The notes beneath the pieces were generated by a model. The model saw nothing but the letters and a program-made list of their open reading frames with translations, was not told the DNA's origin and did no database searches. This document shows positions 18,459-27,394 of a stretch of DNA of 59,794 nt, piece by piece. Source of the stretch: an uncultured Collinsella sp. (GTDB lineage: Bacteria > Actinomycetota > Coriobacteriia > Coriobacteriales > Coriobacteriaceae); assembly GCA_900552155.1 (NCBI GenBank), contig URYU01000001.1, positions 1 to 59,794 of the forward strand. The letters are read 5' to 3'. How positions within the stretch are numbered: the first letter of the stretch is position 1; each line of letters opens with the position of its first letter. Position numbers and translations under genes: made by a program.

Positions 18459-19709
18459 TTACTGGCGCTGCTTGGGCTCGGTGACGATGGCTCGGACGAT
18501 GCGGGGGCGATTGGTGAGGTCGTGGACGATACGCACGTCCGAAAGGCCTGCCTGGCGACAGAGCTCGGCCGCGGCATCGAGGGCGCCCTCGTAGAGCTCG
18601 CAGGCAAAGAGGCCGCCGGCGCGCAACATGTAGGGCGCCGCGTTGAGCAGGCGGCGGAAGATATCGAGGCCGTCGGCACCGCCCTCGAGCGCCAAATCGG
18701 GCTCAAAGTCCTTGACCTCGTGCGGCAGCGAGCGCATGACATCGGTGGGGATGTAGGGCGGGTTGGAGACGAGTACGTCAAAGGTGCCCCACTCTTCGCG
18801 GGGAATGGAGCTCACCAGGTTCGTGAGGCTAAAGGCGACCTCGTCGGACGTGAGGCCAAGCGCATCGCGGTTTTTGGTAGCAAGGTCGATGGCGCGCGGC
18901 TCGATATCGGTAGCAGTGCAGGTGACGTGGCCGCGACGCTCCCAGGCAAGCGAGAGCGAGATGCAGCCCGTGCCGCAGCCGACCTCGAGAACTCGGGCGA
19001 TGCGGGGCTCGGCTGGGGCAGGCGAAGCGGCATCCTGGGCTGAAGCCGTCTCCTGGTCGGCACCCTCGATGGCGATACTGTATTCGTCGAGCTCGGGCTC
19101 GGGGGTTTCCATGGCCTCTGCTTCTGCCGCCTGTGCGGCGGCTTCCTCGGCCTCGCGATCGGCAAGCTCCTCGGCATAGGCGCGGCTACCGAGCACGTCG
19201 CTACCCAGTGCAGCCTCATCGGCGGCCGTCAGGTTGGCGGCACGGCGCTCGGCGGTCGCGCGTTCGTCTGCCAGCGCGGCCTCGGCCTTGCGTGCCTCCT
19301 CGACCTCATCGTTCCAAGGCAGCTCAACACGCTGACGGGCAGCAGCCTCGGGGCTCAGCACCTCGGCATCCAGATAATTGAGGACTTCCTCGACGAGCAT
19401 CTCGGTCTCGGGGCGCGGAATGAGCACGCCGGGGGCGCACGCGACGTCGATCATGCGAAACTGCGTGCTACCGGTGATGTACTGCAGCGGCTCGCCCTTC
19501 GCGCGACGGACGACCGCCGCGTGCATGGTCTCGAGCTGCGCTGCGTCGAGCGTCTCGTCCATGCGCATATACAAGTCGATACGCGCCAGGCCCGTGGCCG
19601 CGCACAGCAGCCACTCGGCAGAAAGACGGGGATGCTCCTCACCGCGCTCGGCCAGGTACTCCTTGGTCCACTCGAGACAACGCTTGATGGTCCAAATCTC
19701 GTTTGCCAT
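18459..19709 (-). CDS. prmC: Release-factor glutamine methyltransferase PrmC with a long acidic insertion
   Basis: Predicted to methylate the Gln of the GGQ motif in release factors 1 and 2, matching prfA just upstream on the same strand. 416 residues, about 130 more than usual. The N-terminal RF-binding domain (to residue 112, ending GVLIPRPETE) and the Rossmann methyltransferase domain (LEVGCGTGCI at 241-250, catalytic NPPY at 316-319) are both intact. Between them residues about 114-235 form a low-complexity Ala/Glu-rich insertion. The ATG at 19709 follows GGGAGGG; upstream codons lack homology. Confidence 0.9.
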   Translation of the reverse strand: MANEIWTIKRCLEWTKEYLAERGEEHPRLSAEWLLCAATGLARIDLYMRMDETLDAAQLETMHAAVVRRAKGEPLQYITGSTQFRMIDVACAPGVLIPRPETEMLVEEVLNYLDAEVLSPEAAARQRVELPWNDEVEEARKAEAALADERATAERRAANLTAADEAALGSDVLGSRAYAEELADREAEEAAAQAAEAEAMETPEPELDEYSIAIEGADQETASAQDAASPAPAEPRIARVLEVGCGTGCISLSLAWERRGHVTCTATDIEPRAIDLATKNRDALGLTSDEVAFSLTNLVSSIPREEWGTFDVLVSNPPYIPTDVMRSLPHEVKDFEPDLALEGGADGLDIFRRLLNAAPYMLRAGGLFACELYEGALDAAAELCRQAGLSDVRIVHDLTNRPRIVRAIVTEPKQRQ

Positions 19710-19745
19710 CGGGCCCTCCCCTCTTAAGCGCCGGACGGCGCGCGA

Positions 19746-20100
19746 ATGTCGGAGCAGATTGTACGCGAGGCCAGCGCTTGGCATGGGGCGATTGAAGGCG
19801 ATTATCGAGAATCAGCCCAGAATTTTGCACCGAGCTCGCTCAAAGTGTTCATTCGCCGACGTCCAGATTTGCATTCGTCAAGCTTTTGGCAAGGTTGCCC
19901 AAAAACTGACCAATATCTAACCAAGAACATGCCAAATCACTTGACGCGCGACTCATCAAAAAATGCACTGCGACTTCTTGGACGATTTTTTGAGCAATAT
20001 TTTCAATAGCAGATGAATGCTATTAATTACTTTGAGCAGGTAGACAGCTCAAATGCCATCACAACTGATTGAATAACATCTCAAAGCAATGTGCCCAACC
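19746..20100. other. AT-rich intergenic block of about 350 nt
   Basis: The gap between prmC and the repeats before prfA is markedly richer in A and T than the genes around it. A short plus-strand frame (19746-20009) has no recognisable domain or ribosome site. I see no tRNA or known RNA. It may be the decayed remains of transferred DNA. Confidence 0.4.
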
Positions 20101-20129
20101 TAGTCATTTAAGAACGTCCCCAATGACTA
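20101..20129. repeat. Short palindromic repeat, GAACGTCCCC type
   Basis: TAGTCATT pairs with AATGACTA around a core containing GAACGTCCCC. The core recurs at 21618-21697, so the two belong to one repeat family. Confidence 0.6.
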
Positions 20130-20198
20130 CCTCTAAGGCGCCGCAGGTTGAGCATACCGCATCCGGAGCAGGGCGGCGCCGCGGGTAGAGGACGGACA

Positions 20199-20339
20199 GC
20201 GAGCGGGCCGCATTTGAGACAAGGTGACGTGAAACGAAAGGGCGCTGACCTTCTGGTCGCGCCCTTGAAGTTGAACGTCAGATTGTCCAAATGCGGCCCG
20301 CGCAGCGTCGGCTGGTCCGCCGTTCGGTAGAACGGCGGA
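20199..20339 (-). repeat. Bipartite structured intergenic repeat, copy 2
   Basis: It starts 2 nt after the prfA stop on the minus strand. Hairpin one is at 20316-20339 with loop GGTA. The outer stem of part two is perfect over 14 bp (20203-20216 with 20288-20301), an inner TGACGT/ACGTCA pair follows, and the central hairpin at 20238-20266 keeps the bulged T and the TTCT loop between GACC and GGTC. Arm sequences differ from copy 1 but pair just as well. Confidence 0.85.
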
Positions 20340-20341
20340 AC

Positions 20342-21409
20342 TTAGACTGCCTGCGCCAGCTTCTCGGCACGCTCGGCGGCGGCAAGTGCCTCGATGACGG
20401 TGCCGAGCTGATCGCCCAGAAGGACGCCGTTGTAGGTGGAGTTGAAGCCGATACGGTGATCGGTCACGCGGTCCTGGGGCTGGTTATAGGTACGAATCTT
20501 CTCGGAACGGTTGCCGTGGCCAATCTGGCTCTGGCGCTCGGCGCCGAGCTCGGCCTGCTGCTTCTCGAGCTCCATCTCGTACAGACGGGCACGCAGCATC
20601 TGCATGCAGACCTCGCGGTTCTGGATCTGGGAACGCTGCTCCTGCGACTGCACCACGGTGTTGGTGGGCAGGTGGGTGATGCGCACGGCGGAGTAGGTGG
20701 TGTTAACGCACTGACCGCCAGGGCCGGAGGCACAGTAGGTATCGATGCGCAGGTCGGATTGGTTGATCTGAACGTCGATCTCCTCGGCCTCGGGAAGCAC
20801 GGCGACGGTTGCCGTGGAGGTCTGGATGCGACCCTGGGACTCGGTCTTGGGGACGCGCTGGACACGATGCACGCCGGACTCGTACTTCATGACGGAGTAG
20901 ACGCGGTCGCCCTCGACCTTGAACTCAATGGACTTAAAGCCACCGGCCTCGCTGGGGCTGGAGTCGAGCACGGTGGTCTTCCAGCCGCGCGACTCGCAGA
21001 AGCGCTGGTACATCTTGTACAGGTCGCCAGCGAAGATGGCCGCCTCGTCGCCACCGGCGGCAGAGCGAATCTCGACGATGGTGTTCTTGTCGTCGTTGGG
21101 GTCGCTCGGGATGAGCATGTACTTAATGTCTTCCTCGAGCTGGGGAAGCTTGGCCTCGTTTTCGGAGATGTCCATCTGGAGCATCTCTTTCTCATCGGCA
21201 TCGGTGGTATCGTGGAGCATCTCCTTGGCGGCCTCGATGTCATCGAGCGCGCCGATGTACTCGCGCGAGGCCGCGATGAGGTCGGACTGGTGCGCGTACT
21301 CCTTGTTGAGACGCGTGAACTCCTTAATATCGGAGGCGACGGCCGGGTCGGAAAGCTTCTTCTCGAGCTCCTCGTAGGCCTTGATGATCTTTTCGAGCTT
21401 GTCGCGCAT
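20342..21409 (-). CDS. prfA: Peptide chain release factor 1
   Basis: Reads UAA and UAG stop codons and triggers peptide release. 355 residues. The catalytic GGQ lies in ASGPGGQCVN (near residue 226) and the codon-reading tripeptide is P-K-T in RVPKTESQGRIQTS. AGGAGT precedes the ATG. Its presence means UAG is a normal stop here, which matters for the amber codon in tex. It lies upstream of prmC on the same strand, but a 630-nt gap with repeats separates them. Confidence 0.96.
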   Translation of the reverse strand: MRDKLEKIIKAYEELEKKLSDPAVASDIKEFTRLNKEYAHQSDLIAASREYIGALDDIEAAKEMLHDTTDADEKEMLQMDISENEAKLPQLEEDIKYMLIPSDPNDDKNTIVEIRSAAGGDEAAIFAGDLYKMYQRFCESRGWKTTVLDSSPSEAGGFKSIEFKVEGDRVYSVMKYESGVHRVQRVPKTESQGRIQTSTATVAVLPEAEEIDVQINQSDLRIDTYCASGPGGQCVNTTYSAVRITHLPTNTVVQSQEQRSQIQNREVCMQMLRARLYEMELEKQQAELGAERQSQIGHGNRSEKIRTYNQPQDRVTDHRIGFNSTYNGVLLGDQLGTVIEALAAAERAEKLAQAV

Positions 21410-21617
21410 GGCGGGACTCCTTTATATGCGTGAAGGTGAAAATCGGCAGAGTTGATGGGGCGCGCGGCGCCACTGCGGGGGTAAGCCCGGCTAGAACATG
21501 TCGATCTTCAGATACATGCGCATCCCTTCGCGTATGGGGTACATAGTTGCGGTCTAACCCATACATGATAGCGTGCGCAGGCAAACCTGCATATAACCCG
21601 CACGGAATGATTGGACG

Positions 21618-21697
21618 TAGCCGTTGGGTTGGGGACGTTCATTAGCCGTTGGGGACGTTCCTTAACGACTAGTCGTTTAAGGAACGTCCCCAACGGC
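21618..21697. repeat. Large palindrome and half-copy, GGGGACGTTC type
   Basis: Arms 21645-21670 and 21671-21697 pair almost perfectly (one bulged T), centred on CGACTAGTCG. A direct partial copy of the left arm precedes it: TTGGGGACGTTC occurs at 21629-21640 and again at 21649-21660. The same core appears in reverse at 20111-20121. Confidence 0.75.
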
Positions 21698-21700
21698 CAA

Positions 21701-21726
21701 CAAAGGGGCTGTCGCTTTGTCACATT
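21701..21726. repeat. Short palindromic repeat, GACAAAG-GGGCTGTC type
   Basis: ACAAAGGGGCTGTCGCTTTGTCACATT touches the stop codon of the M20 peptidase gene. Related copies lie at 28436, 33350 and 34394. The arms ACAAAG and CTTTGT pair around GGGCTGTC. Confidence 0.6.
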
Positions 21727-23142
21727 CTAGAGCGTTTGAAGTAGAGCGACGAGGAAGCGGATGCCTTGGAGGTAGGCGCGGCGGGTGATGCGCTCGTTGG
21801 TGCCGTGGACGCCGCGATCACACTCGTCGTCATCAACCACAAAGGCCGAGAAGCGAATGCACTCAGGGCAAATGTGCTGGTAGTTGGCAGCGTCGGTCGC
21901 ACCGATCACGGTCGAGGGCACAATTGCCACTGGCTCGAATAATCCATTTTCCTCCGTCTCCTTTGGATCACGGAAATAGCGGGCGGCGATGGAGCGAACC
22001 GCCTCGAGGCCGGGACCACCGATGCGCGGGGACGGCGAGGGTTCGGAGCTGCCGGGACCTAGCTCCACTTCGACACGACCGGCAAGGTCCGCCCCGGCAA
22101 CCGCCTCACGGCAGCGCGCCACAACGTCGGCCACGCTCGTGCCCTCGAGCATGCGGAAGTTGATGTTGGCCCACATATCCTGCGGCATTACGTTGGCGCC
22201 GGTGCTGCCACCCTCGATCTGCGTGGGCGCGCAGGTGGTCGTCACCAGCGGATAGAGCTTCTTGCTGGCGAGGCAATCGCAAACAATGGCGCCCCCGTTG
22301 GCGGCAATTTCATCCGCCGCGTAGAGCCCCAGCTCGACGAGCTGTGCGGCAAGTAAATCGGTCACGCGCGTCGGCCACTCGATATCGCAGATTGTGGCGA
22401 TAGCGCGGCTCAGCACCTCGAGCGATGTGCCGCCGTAGGGGTTGGAAGAATGTCCGCCCGCGCTCTTTGTCTTGAGCACAATGTCGGCATAGCCCTTCTC
22501 AGCCAGGTCGGCGTGCATGAGCCAACCCTCGCCCGCGCTGTACTCGGCATCCGAAACGATGCGGTAGTCGCCCTCGTCGATCAGGAACTCGAGCTCAATG
22601 ACGCGCTCCACGAGCGCGCGGCCGATGGCGCCAGCGCCGCACTGCGTCGTCTCCTCGTCCTGGCCAAAGGCCAGGAGCAGCGTCCGCTCGTGCTGCCAAC
22701 CGTGCGCCCGCGCATACTCGACAGCCTCGAGAATGCCTGCGACCTGGTCCTTCATGTCGATCGCGCCGCGGCCCCAGATGTAGGTGTCGTCCACGTGCCC
22801 GCTAAAGGGGGCATGCGTCCAGTCGGCCTCGGTACCGGGCACCACGGGGACCACGTCCATGTGGCCCATGAGCATAACGGGCTTAAGAGCCGAATTGCTG
22901 CCGGCAAGCGTCACCAACAGCGAGTGGTCGATAAGCTCGACCTCGCCCGCCGCAAACACGCGCGGCCAGGCCTGCTGCATATAGGCGCGCAGATTGTCGA
23001 AGGGCTGCCAGTCCACCGCCTCGGCATCCATGCTCGAGATGGTCGGAAACGACAGCACGCGGCCCAAGCGCTCGCACGCGCCGGCCTCGTCTATATCGGC
23101 AAAATCGCCCTCATGCGCAAAGAAGCGCCAAACCTCGGCCAT
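21727..23142 (-). CDS. M20 family metallopeptidase (carboxypeptidase-type)
   Basis: About 471 residues, a cytosolic zinc hydrolase of the ArgE/DapE/carboxypeptidase S group. Metal-site segments: LMGHMDVVPV near residue 90, GRGAIDMKD near 123, and FGQDEETTQCGA near 156 with the catalytic Glu; a dimerisation lid carries SAGGHSSNP. The ATG at 23142 follows AAGGATG; the upstream frame has no homology. Its place next to an amino-acid importer suggests use of peptides or acylated amino acids, but the substrate is unknown. Confidence 0.85.
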   Translation of the reverse strand: MAEVWRFFAHEGDFADIDEAGACERLGRVLSFPTISSMDAEAVDWQPFDNLRAYMQQAWPRVFAAGEVELIDHSLLVTLAGSNSALKPVMLMGHMDVVPVVPGTEADWTHAPFSGHVDDTYIWGRGAIDMKDQVAGILEAVEYARAHGWQHERTLLLAFGQDEETTQCGAGAIGRALVERVIELEFLIDEGDYRIVSDAEYSAGEGWLMHADLAEKGYADIVLKTKSAGGHSSNPYGGTSLEVLSRAIATICDIEWPTRVTDLLAAQLVELGLYAADEIAANGGAIVCDCLASKKLYPLVTTTCAPTQIEGGSTGANVMPQDMWANINFRMLEGTSVADVVARCREAVAGADLAGRVEVELGPGSSEPSPSPRIGGPGLEAVRSIAARYFRDPKETEENGLFEPVAIVPSTVIGATDAANYQHICPECIRFSAFVVDDDECDRGVHGTNERITRRAYLQGIRFLVALLQTL

Positions 23143-23214
23143 AACATCCTTTCGATTGTGATGACGAGGGCCGCCCCACCGGAGCGGCCCTGCCACATAA
23201 GCGTTTGCGGTCGG

Positions 23215-24000
23215 TTATTTGTCCTCGAGATAACGCGAGAGGAACTCGCGAGTGCGCTGGTGTTTGGGGTTGCCGAAGAGCTCGGCCGGCGCGGCGTCCT
23301 CGAGCACCACGCCCTTATCCATAAAGACCACGCGGTCGGACACGGTTCGAGCAAAGGCCATCTCGTGCGTGACGACGACCATGGTCATGCCGTCGGCAGC
23401 GAGCTTGCGCATGACCTCGAGCACCTCGCCCACAATCTCGGGATCGAGTGCGGAGGTCGGCTCGTCGAACAGCATAATCTGCGGATTCATGCACAGGGCG
23501 CGCGCGATGGCCACGCGCTGCTTTTGGCCACCGGACAGGCGACCCACGGCGGCGTGCGCGAACTTTTCGAGCCCCACACTCGTCAAATGCTCCATCGCGA
23601 CCTTCTCGGCCTCGGCCTTGCTCATCTTTTTGAGCGTGACGGGCGCAAGCGTGCAGTTGTCGAGCACGTCCATGTTGTTGAACAGGTTAAAGCCCTGGAA
23701 CACCATGCCGATGTCCTCGCGGAGTTTATTGATATTGCAGCGCTCGGCCGTAAGGTCCTGGCCGTGAAACCAGATATGGCCCGCGTCCGGAGTCTCGAGC
23801 AGGTTGAGGCAGCGCAGGAAGGTCGACTTGCCCGAGCCCGAGGCGCCGATAATGGTGACGACCTCGCCGGGGCTAACGGAGAGGTCGATGCCCTTAAGCA
23901 CCTCGAGCGAGCCGAAGCTCTTGCGCAGGCCCTCGACACGGATGAGCGGCTCATTGGTCTGTGCGGCGGCCGCGGTGCCGGTAGTGGCGGTATCTGCCAT
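23215..24000 (-). CDS. Amino-acid ABC transporter ATP-binding protein
   Basis: 261 residues, GlnQ/HisP type. Walker [10 protein letters not shown] near residue 56, Q-loop MVFQGFNLF, signature LSGGQKQR near 156, Walker [15 protein letters not shown] and switch VTHEMAFA are all intact. The ATG at 24000 follows GAGGAG. An Ala/Thr-rich 17-residue N-terminal leader precedes the domain. It forms an operon with the permease and binding protein upstream. Confidence 0.93.
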   Translation of the reverse strand: MADTATTGTAAAAQTNEPLIRVEGLRKSFGSLEVLKGIDLSVSPGEVVTIIGASGSGKSTFLRCLNLLETPDAGHIWFHGQDLTAERCNINKLREDIGMVFQGFNLFNNMDVLDNCTLAPVTLKKMSKAEAEKVAMEHLTSVGLEKFAHAAVGRLSGGQKQRVAIARALCMNPQIMLFDEPTSALDPEIVGEVLEVMRKLAADGMTMVVVTHEMAFARTVSDRVVFMDKGVVLEDAAPAELFGNPKHQRTREFLSRYLEDK

Positions 24001-24022
24001 GATGATTCTCCTCGTCTTGAGC

Positions 24023-25171
24023 CTAGTTGGAGCTGGGCAGCGTTGCCGGGGCTTCGGCGCCGAGCTTTTTGCCAAAGGCCTCGAGCAGGCGGCTCGCCAC
24101 GAGCGTCAGGATCAGGTAAACCACGAGCGCCACGCAGTAGACCTCCATCTGGCGGTAGTACACGCCGGCGACGGTGGTGGTGGCGTACATGAGGTCGAAC
24201 ACGCCGATGACCGAAAGCACCGACGAGTCCTTGATGTTGATGATGAGCTCGTTGGTGAGCGCGGGGATCGCGTTTTTAATACCCTGGGGGAACACGACCT
24301 TGCGCATGGCCTGCCACTGCGACAGACCCAGCGAGCGAGCCGCCTCGGCCTGGCCGGGATCGATGGACTCGATGCCGCCGCGCAGGACCTCCATCATGTA
24401 GGCGGTGGAGTTGAGCGAGATGGTGACAAGGCCGGCGGTGAAGGTACTCCAGATCTGGTTGGCCTGGGCGGTCTCGAAGCCCATGCCGCGCAAAACGGTG
24501 AAGCCCGCGTAATAGATGAGTAGGCCCTGGACCATCATGGGCGTGCCGCGCACGATGGTGGAGTAGACAGTCGCAAAGCCGCGGCCGATGCTCTTAAAGA
24601 AGCGCGTGAGATCGTTATCCACGCGGTCGAACGTCTGAATACGCAGGAACACAAAGAGCAGCGCCAGGAAAAAGGCGATAACGGTACCAAGGGTCGCAAG
24701 CGCGATGGTGATTTCGATGCCGCGAATAAAGAAGTCGCCGCTCTTATAGGTCATGTAGACCAGGCTCGGCAAAAAGTCGCTGGGATTGGAGTCCGAGACA
24801 ATGCTCACCTGCACCAGGTCGATAAACGACATGACACAGCGGTCGACAAAGAAGATCGCCGCGATGGCGACCACGACATAGCTGCCCAGGCGCGCGCCAC
24901 GACGGAAGCGCTCGGAAGCAAACGGCGACGTTTCGCGATAGTCGTTCCAGTGCATGAGTTTGGTGACCAGCGCCGCCGCCGACACGACGAGCCAGGCCCA
25001 AAGAATCGCCCAAAGGCAGTCCTGGAAAATGCCGGTGGGCACCAAGAAGCTCAGCGGCGTGGGGTTGCGTTGGCTAAACGCCAGGCCGAGCGCCGCGATA
25101 ACGCTCGTGCCCAGATATACATAGCGATGGTCGGCCTTGATAAAGGAGGCCAGACGATTGATGGTTTTCAT
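24023..25171 (-). CDS. Amino-acid ABC transporter permease with extended N-terminus
   Basis: 382 residues, longer than the usual 220-240. The C-terminal 240 residues are a HisM/GlnP-type permease (five helices) with the coupling EAA loop [23 protein letters not shown] near residue 275. The first 140 residues add about three helices of unknown role (residues 20-36, 47-69 and 93-114). It starts 9 nt after the binding-protein gene. Confidence 0.9.
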   Translation of the reverse strand: MKTINRLASFIKADHRYVYLGTSVIAALGLAFSQRNPTPLSFLVPTGIFQDCLWAILWAWLVVSAAALVTKLMHWNDYRETSPFASERFRRGARLGSYVVVAIAAIFFVDRCVMSFIDLVQVSIVSDSNPSDFLPSLVYMTYKSGDFFIRGIEITIALATLGTVIAFFLALLFVFLRIQTFDRVDNDLTRFFKSIGRGFATVYSTIVRGTPMMVQGLLIYYAGFTVLRGMGFETAQANQIWSTFTAGLVTISLNSTAYMMEVLRGGIESIDPGQAEAARSLGLSQWQAMRKVVFPQGIKNAIPALTNELIINIKDSSVLSVIGVFDLMYATTTVAGVYYRQMEVYCVALVVYLILTLVASRLLEAFGKKLGAEAPATLPSSN

Positions 25172-25180
25172 GCTGCCTCC

Positions 25181-26107
25181 CTATGCCGGCTGACGATCGA
25201 GGCACGCGTCCCACATTTGGTCGCGCTCCTCTTGGCTAATGCCCTTGAGTGTCTTGTCGATGAGCTTAAGCAGCTTATCCGCGCCCTTGCGGCAGCCGAC
25301 GTTTGCCGTGACCTCCTGCTTAAAGCCCTCGCCCTCGGCAAATTTAATCGGCACGATACCCGGGTTTTGGGCCATATAGCCCTTCTCGTTCTCGGTGTTG
25401 TAGGTCACGGCGTCGCACGTGCCCTGCAGCAGGTTCGAGAACACCGTGGGGACGGAGTCGACTGGGTTTTTGTGCACAACGCCCGGGATCTCGTCGATGA
25501 CGGTGTCGAGCATGGTGTCCTTTTGGCCGAGTACCGTGGCACCGCTAAAGTCGCTGAGCTTGGTGGCGTTTTGGTAGGGGGAACCCTCTTTTACGAACAG
25601 GCCAAAGTAGCCAATGAAGTACGGATCGGAGAAGCCGACAGACTCCTCGCGCTCGGGCGTGGCGCTCATACCGGCGATGATGAGATCGATCTGGCCGTTG
25701 TTGAGCGAATCGATAAGGCCCGAGAAGCTCTGCTTGACGGCAACGGGCTCGCCGCCGAGGGCCTTGCAGACGATCTTGGCGATCTGCACGTCGTAGCCAT
25801 CGGCATAGGCACCCTGCACGTTGTCGATGGGGATGGTGTACTCGCTGGCTTCGGAAACCTGCCAGTTGTACGGGGCGTAGGCCGCCTCCATGCCGATGCG
25901 GATCTTGTCTTTGCCGATCACGGAATCGGACAGGTCGTCGCGACCGCCGCCCGTCGTGGGCTGAACCACCTTGAGCGTGGACGGGCGCTGACAGCCGGTG
26001 AGCGCGCCGGCGACGACGGAAGCGCTCGCAGCGAGAGCGCTTCCCAAAAAGATGCGACGGCTGCATACCGGCTGGGTCTGCATGCCGCGCTGTTGGGGAG
26101 AATGCAT
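25181..26107 (-). CDS. Amino-acid ABC transporter substrate-binding lipoprotein
   Basis: 308 residues. The N-terminus carries a twin-arginine motif (SRRIFLG), a hydrophobic stretch and a lipobox LTGC, so it is probably a Tat-exported lipoprotein on the outer face of the membrane. The mature part is a SBP_bac_3 (polar amino acid) fold with GMEAAYAPYNW, FDV-like DGYDVQIAKIVCKALG and GMSATPEREESVGFSDPY. The ATG at 26107 with GGGAAGG upstream is chosen; longer frames lack homology. First gene of the importer operon. Confidence 0.92.
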   Translation of the reverse strand: MHSPQQRGMQTQPVCSRRIFLGSALAASASVVAGALTGCQRPSTLKVVQPTTGGGRDDLSDSVIGKDKIRIGMEAAYAPYNWQVSEASEYTIPIDNVQGAYADGYDVQIAKIVCKALGGEPVAVKQSFSGLIDSLNNGQIDLIIAGMSATPEREESVGFSDPYFIGYFGLFVKEGSPYQNATKLSDFSGATVLGQKDTMLDTVIDEIPGVVHKNPVDSVPTVFSNLLQGTCDAVTYNTENEKGYMAQNPGIVPIKFAEGEGFKQEVTANVGCRKGADKLLKLIDKTLKGISQEERDQMWDACLDRQPA

Positions 26108-26240
26108 AATCTGCCTTCCCTGTTGAATCGTATGCTGACGACTTAACAGGATATACGCTAGCGACCAGCAGCGCAGCACAAGCTCGAAAAATTAATAGAC
26201 ACACGGTAGTCATTGGGAACGTCGATGTTTTGGCAATGCC

Positions 26241-26383
26241 AGCGAGCGCCGCCCAGGGCGAACAAGTTGGCATGAAAAAGGCAAGGCATAGACCTTCTGG
26301 TCATGCCTTGCCTTTTGAATGACAAATTGTCGCTCTGGGCGGCGCGCAGCGTCGACTGGTCCGCCGTTCGTTAGAACGGCGGA
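26241..26383 (-). repeat. Bipartite structured intergenic repeat, copy 3
   Basis: It starts 4 nt after the galM-like stop on the minus strand. Hairpin one is at 26360-26383 (loop GTTA). The outer stem pairs 26246-26265 with 26327-26345 over 19 bp with one G-T wobble and one bulged A. The central hairpin 26276-26316 keeps a bulged base and the TTCT loop; one G-C pair of copy 1 is an A-T pair here. Confidence 0.87.
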
Positions 26384-26387
26384 ACCT

Positions 26388-27281
26388 CTAGAGCAAAGTG
26401 ACGCTAAAGCTGCGGACGTCCGCCTCGCCCGGCGCCAGCGTAATGGTGTTGACCTTGTGCTCAAAGACGTCGTCCTCGGTGTCCATGGTGGTGTGACCGG
26501 TCCAGGGCTCGAGCGCCACAAACGGGGCGTCGTTGGCGGCAGACCACACGCCGATGTACTTAAAGCCCCCAAAGTCGATCTTGATGCCGTGGCCCGACTT
26601 GCGGCCGCGCAGCGTGAGCGTGGAGCCCGGGGCATCGGTGAACATGATGGCATCGTTATCGAAGCTGCGGTGCGTGATGGGCAGCACGGCAGAGTTATCG
26701 GGCGCCTTGTAGCTACCCTCGAACGTCATAAGACCGTCGGGCGTGATGATGGGAGCCTCGTTAGTCCAAGCCTCGGTAAACGCCAGCTCGTAATCCTCGA
26801 ACGTCTCGTCCTCGGCACCGGGGGCGGGCACGTTAAATGCGGGGTGGCCGCCCACCGAGAACGGCAGGTCCACGTCGCCGGTATTGGTGACGGCAAAGGT
26901 CTGCGTGAGGGTGGCGTCGCCGGTCAGGGCATAGGTCATGTTGAGCTTAAAGTGGAACGGAAAGGCCTTGAGCGACTCGGGCGTATCGGTGATCTCGTAA
27001 GTTACCGAAGAGCCGTCCTCCGAAACCTCGACCAGCTCGTGCTCGACGATGCGCGCGAGTCCGTGGCGCGGCATCTCGCAGGTGCCGGCCGCAGACGTTG
27101 CCGTGTTGTTGCGCAGCGAACCCACAATGGGGAACAGGATGGGCGCGTGCTTGCCCCAAAAGGCGGGGTCGCCCTGCCACAGATACTCGTTGCCGTTGAG
27201 GGCAAGGCTCGTGAGCTGGGCGCCCATGGAATCGATGGCCGCGGTGAGGCCGCCGCGCTTGATGGTAGTGACGGTAGACAT
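26388..27281 (-). CDS. Aldose 1-epimerase family protein (GalM/LacX-like)
   Basis: 297 residues, a galactose-mutarotase superfamily beta-sandwich. Early GGLTAAIDSMGAQLTSL, the WQGDPAFWGKHAPILFPIVG segment and the putative catalytic His in SVGGHPAFNVP are typical of the YeaD/LacX branch rather than classic GalM; a C-terminal Glu in ALEPWTGHTT is conserved. The substrate sugar is unknown. The ATG at 27281 follows GGAGG. No sugar operon is adjacent. Confidence 0.85.
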   Translation of the reverse strand: MSTVTTIKRGGLTAAIDSMGAQLTSLALNGNEYLWQGDPAFWGKHAPILFPIVGSLRNNTATSAAGTCEMPRHGLARIVEHELVEVSEDGSSVTYEITDTPESLKAFPFHFKLNMTYALTGDATLTQTFAVTNTGDVDLPFSVGGHPAFNVPAPGAEDETFEDYELAFTEAWTNEAPIITPDGLMTFEGSYKAPDNSAVLPITHRSFDNDAIMFTDAPGSTLTLRGRKSGHGIKIDFGGFKYIGVWSAANDAPFVALEPWTGHTTMDTEDDVFEHKVNTITLAPGEADVRSFSVTLL

Positions 27282-27394
27282 GCTACTTCCTCCAAAAGTA
27301 AACAATAGTGTCGAGGGCTATTGTCCCACTCTTGGCGGCGGGACGGGACGGCAGGCGATTATTGAGTAGCCATAGCGGAATGAGCGGCGAGCTC

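Noticed and set aside
19746..20009. 87-residue plus-strand frame in the AT-rich gap
   Set aside because: It has no ribosome site, no domain and no neighbour context.
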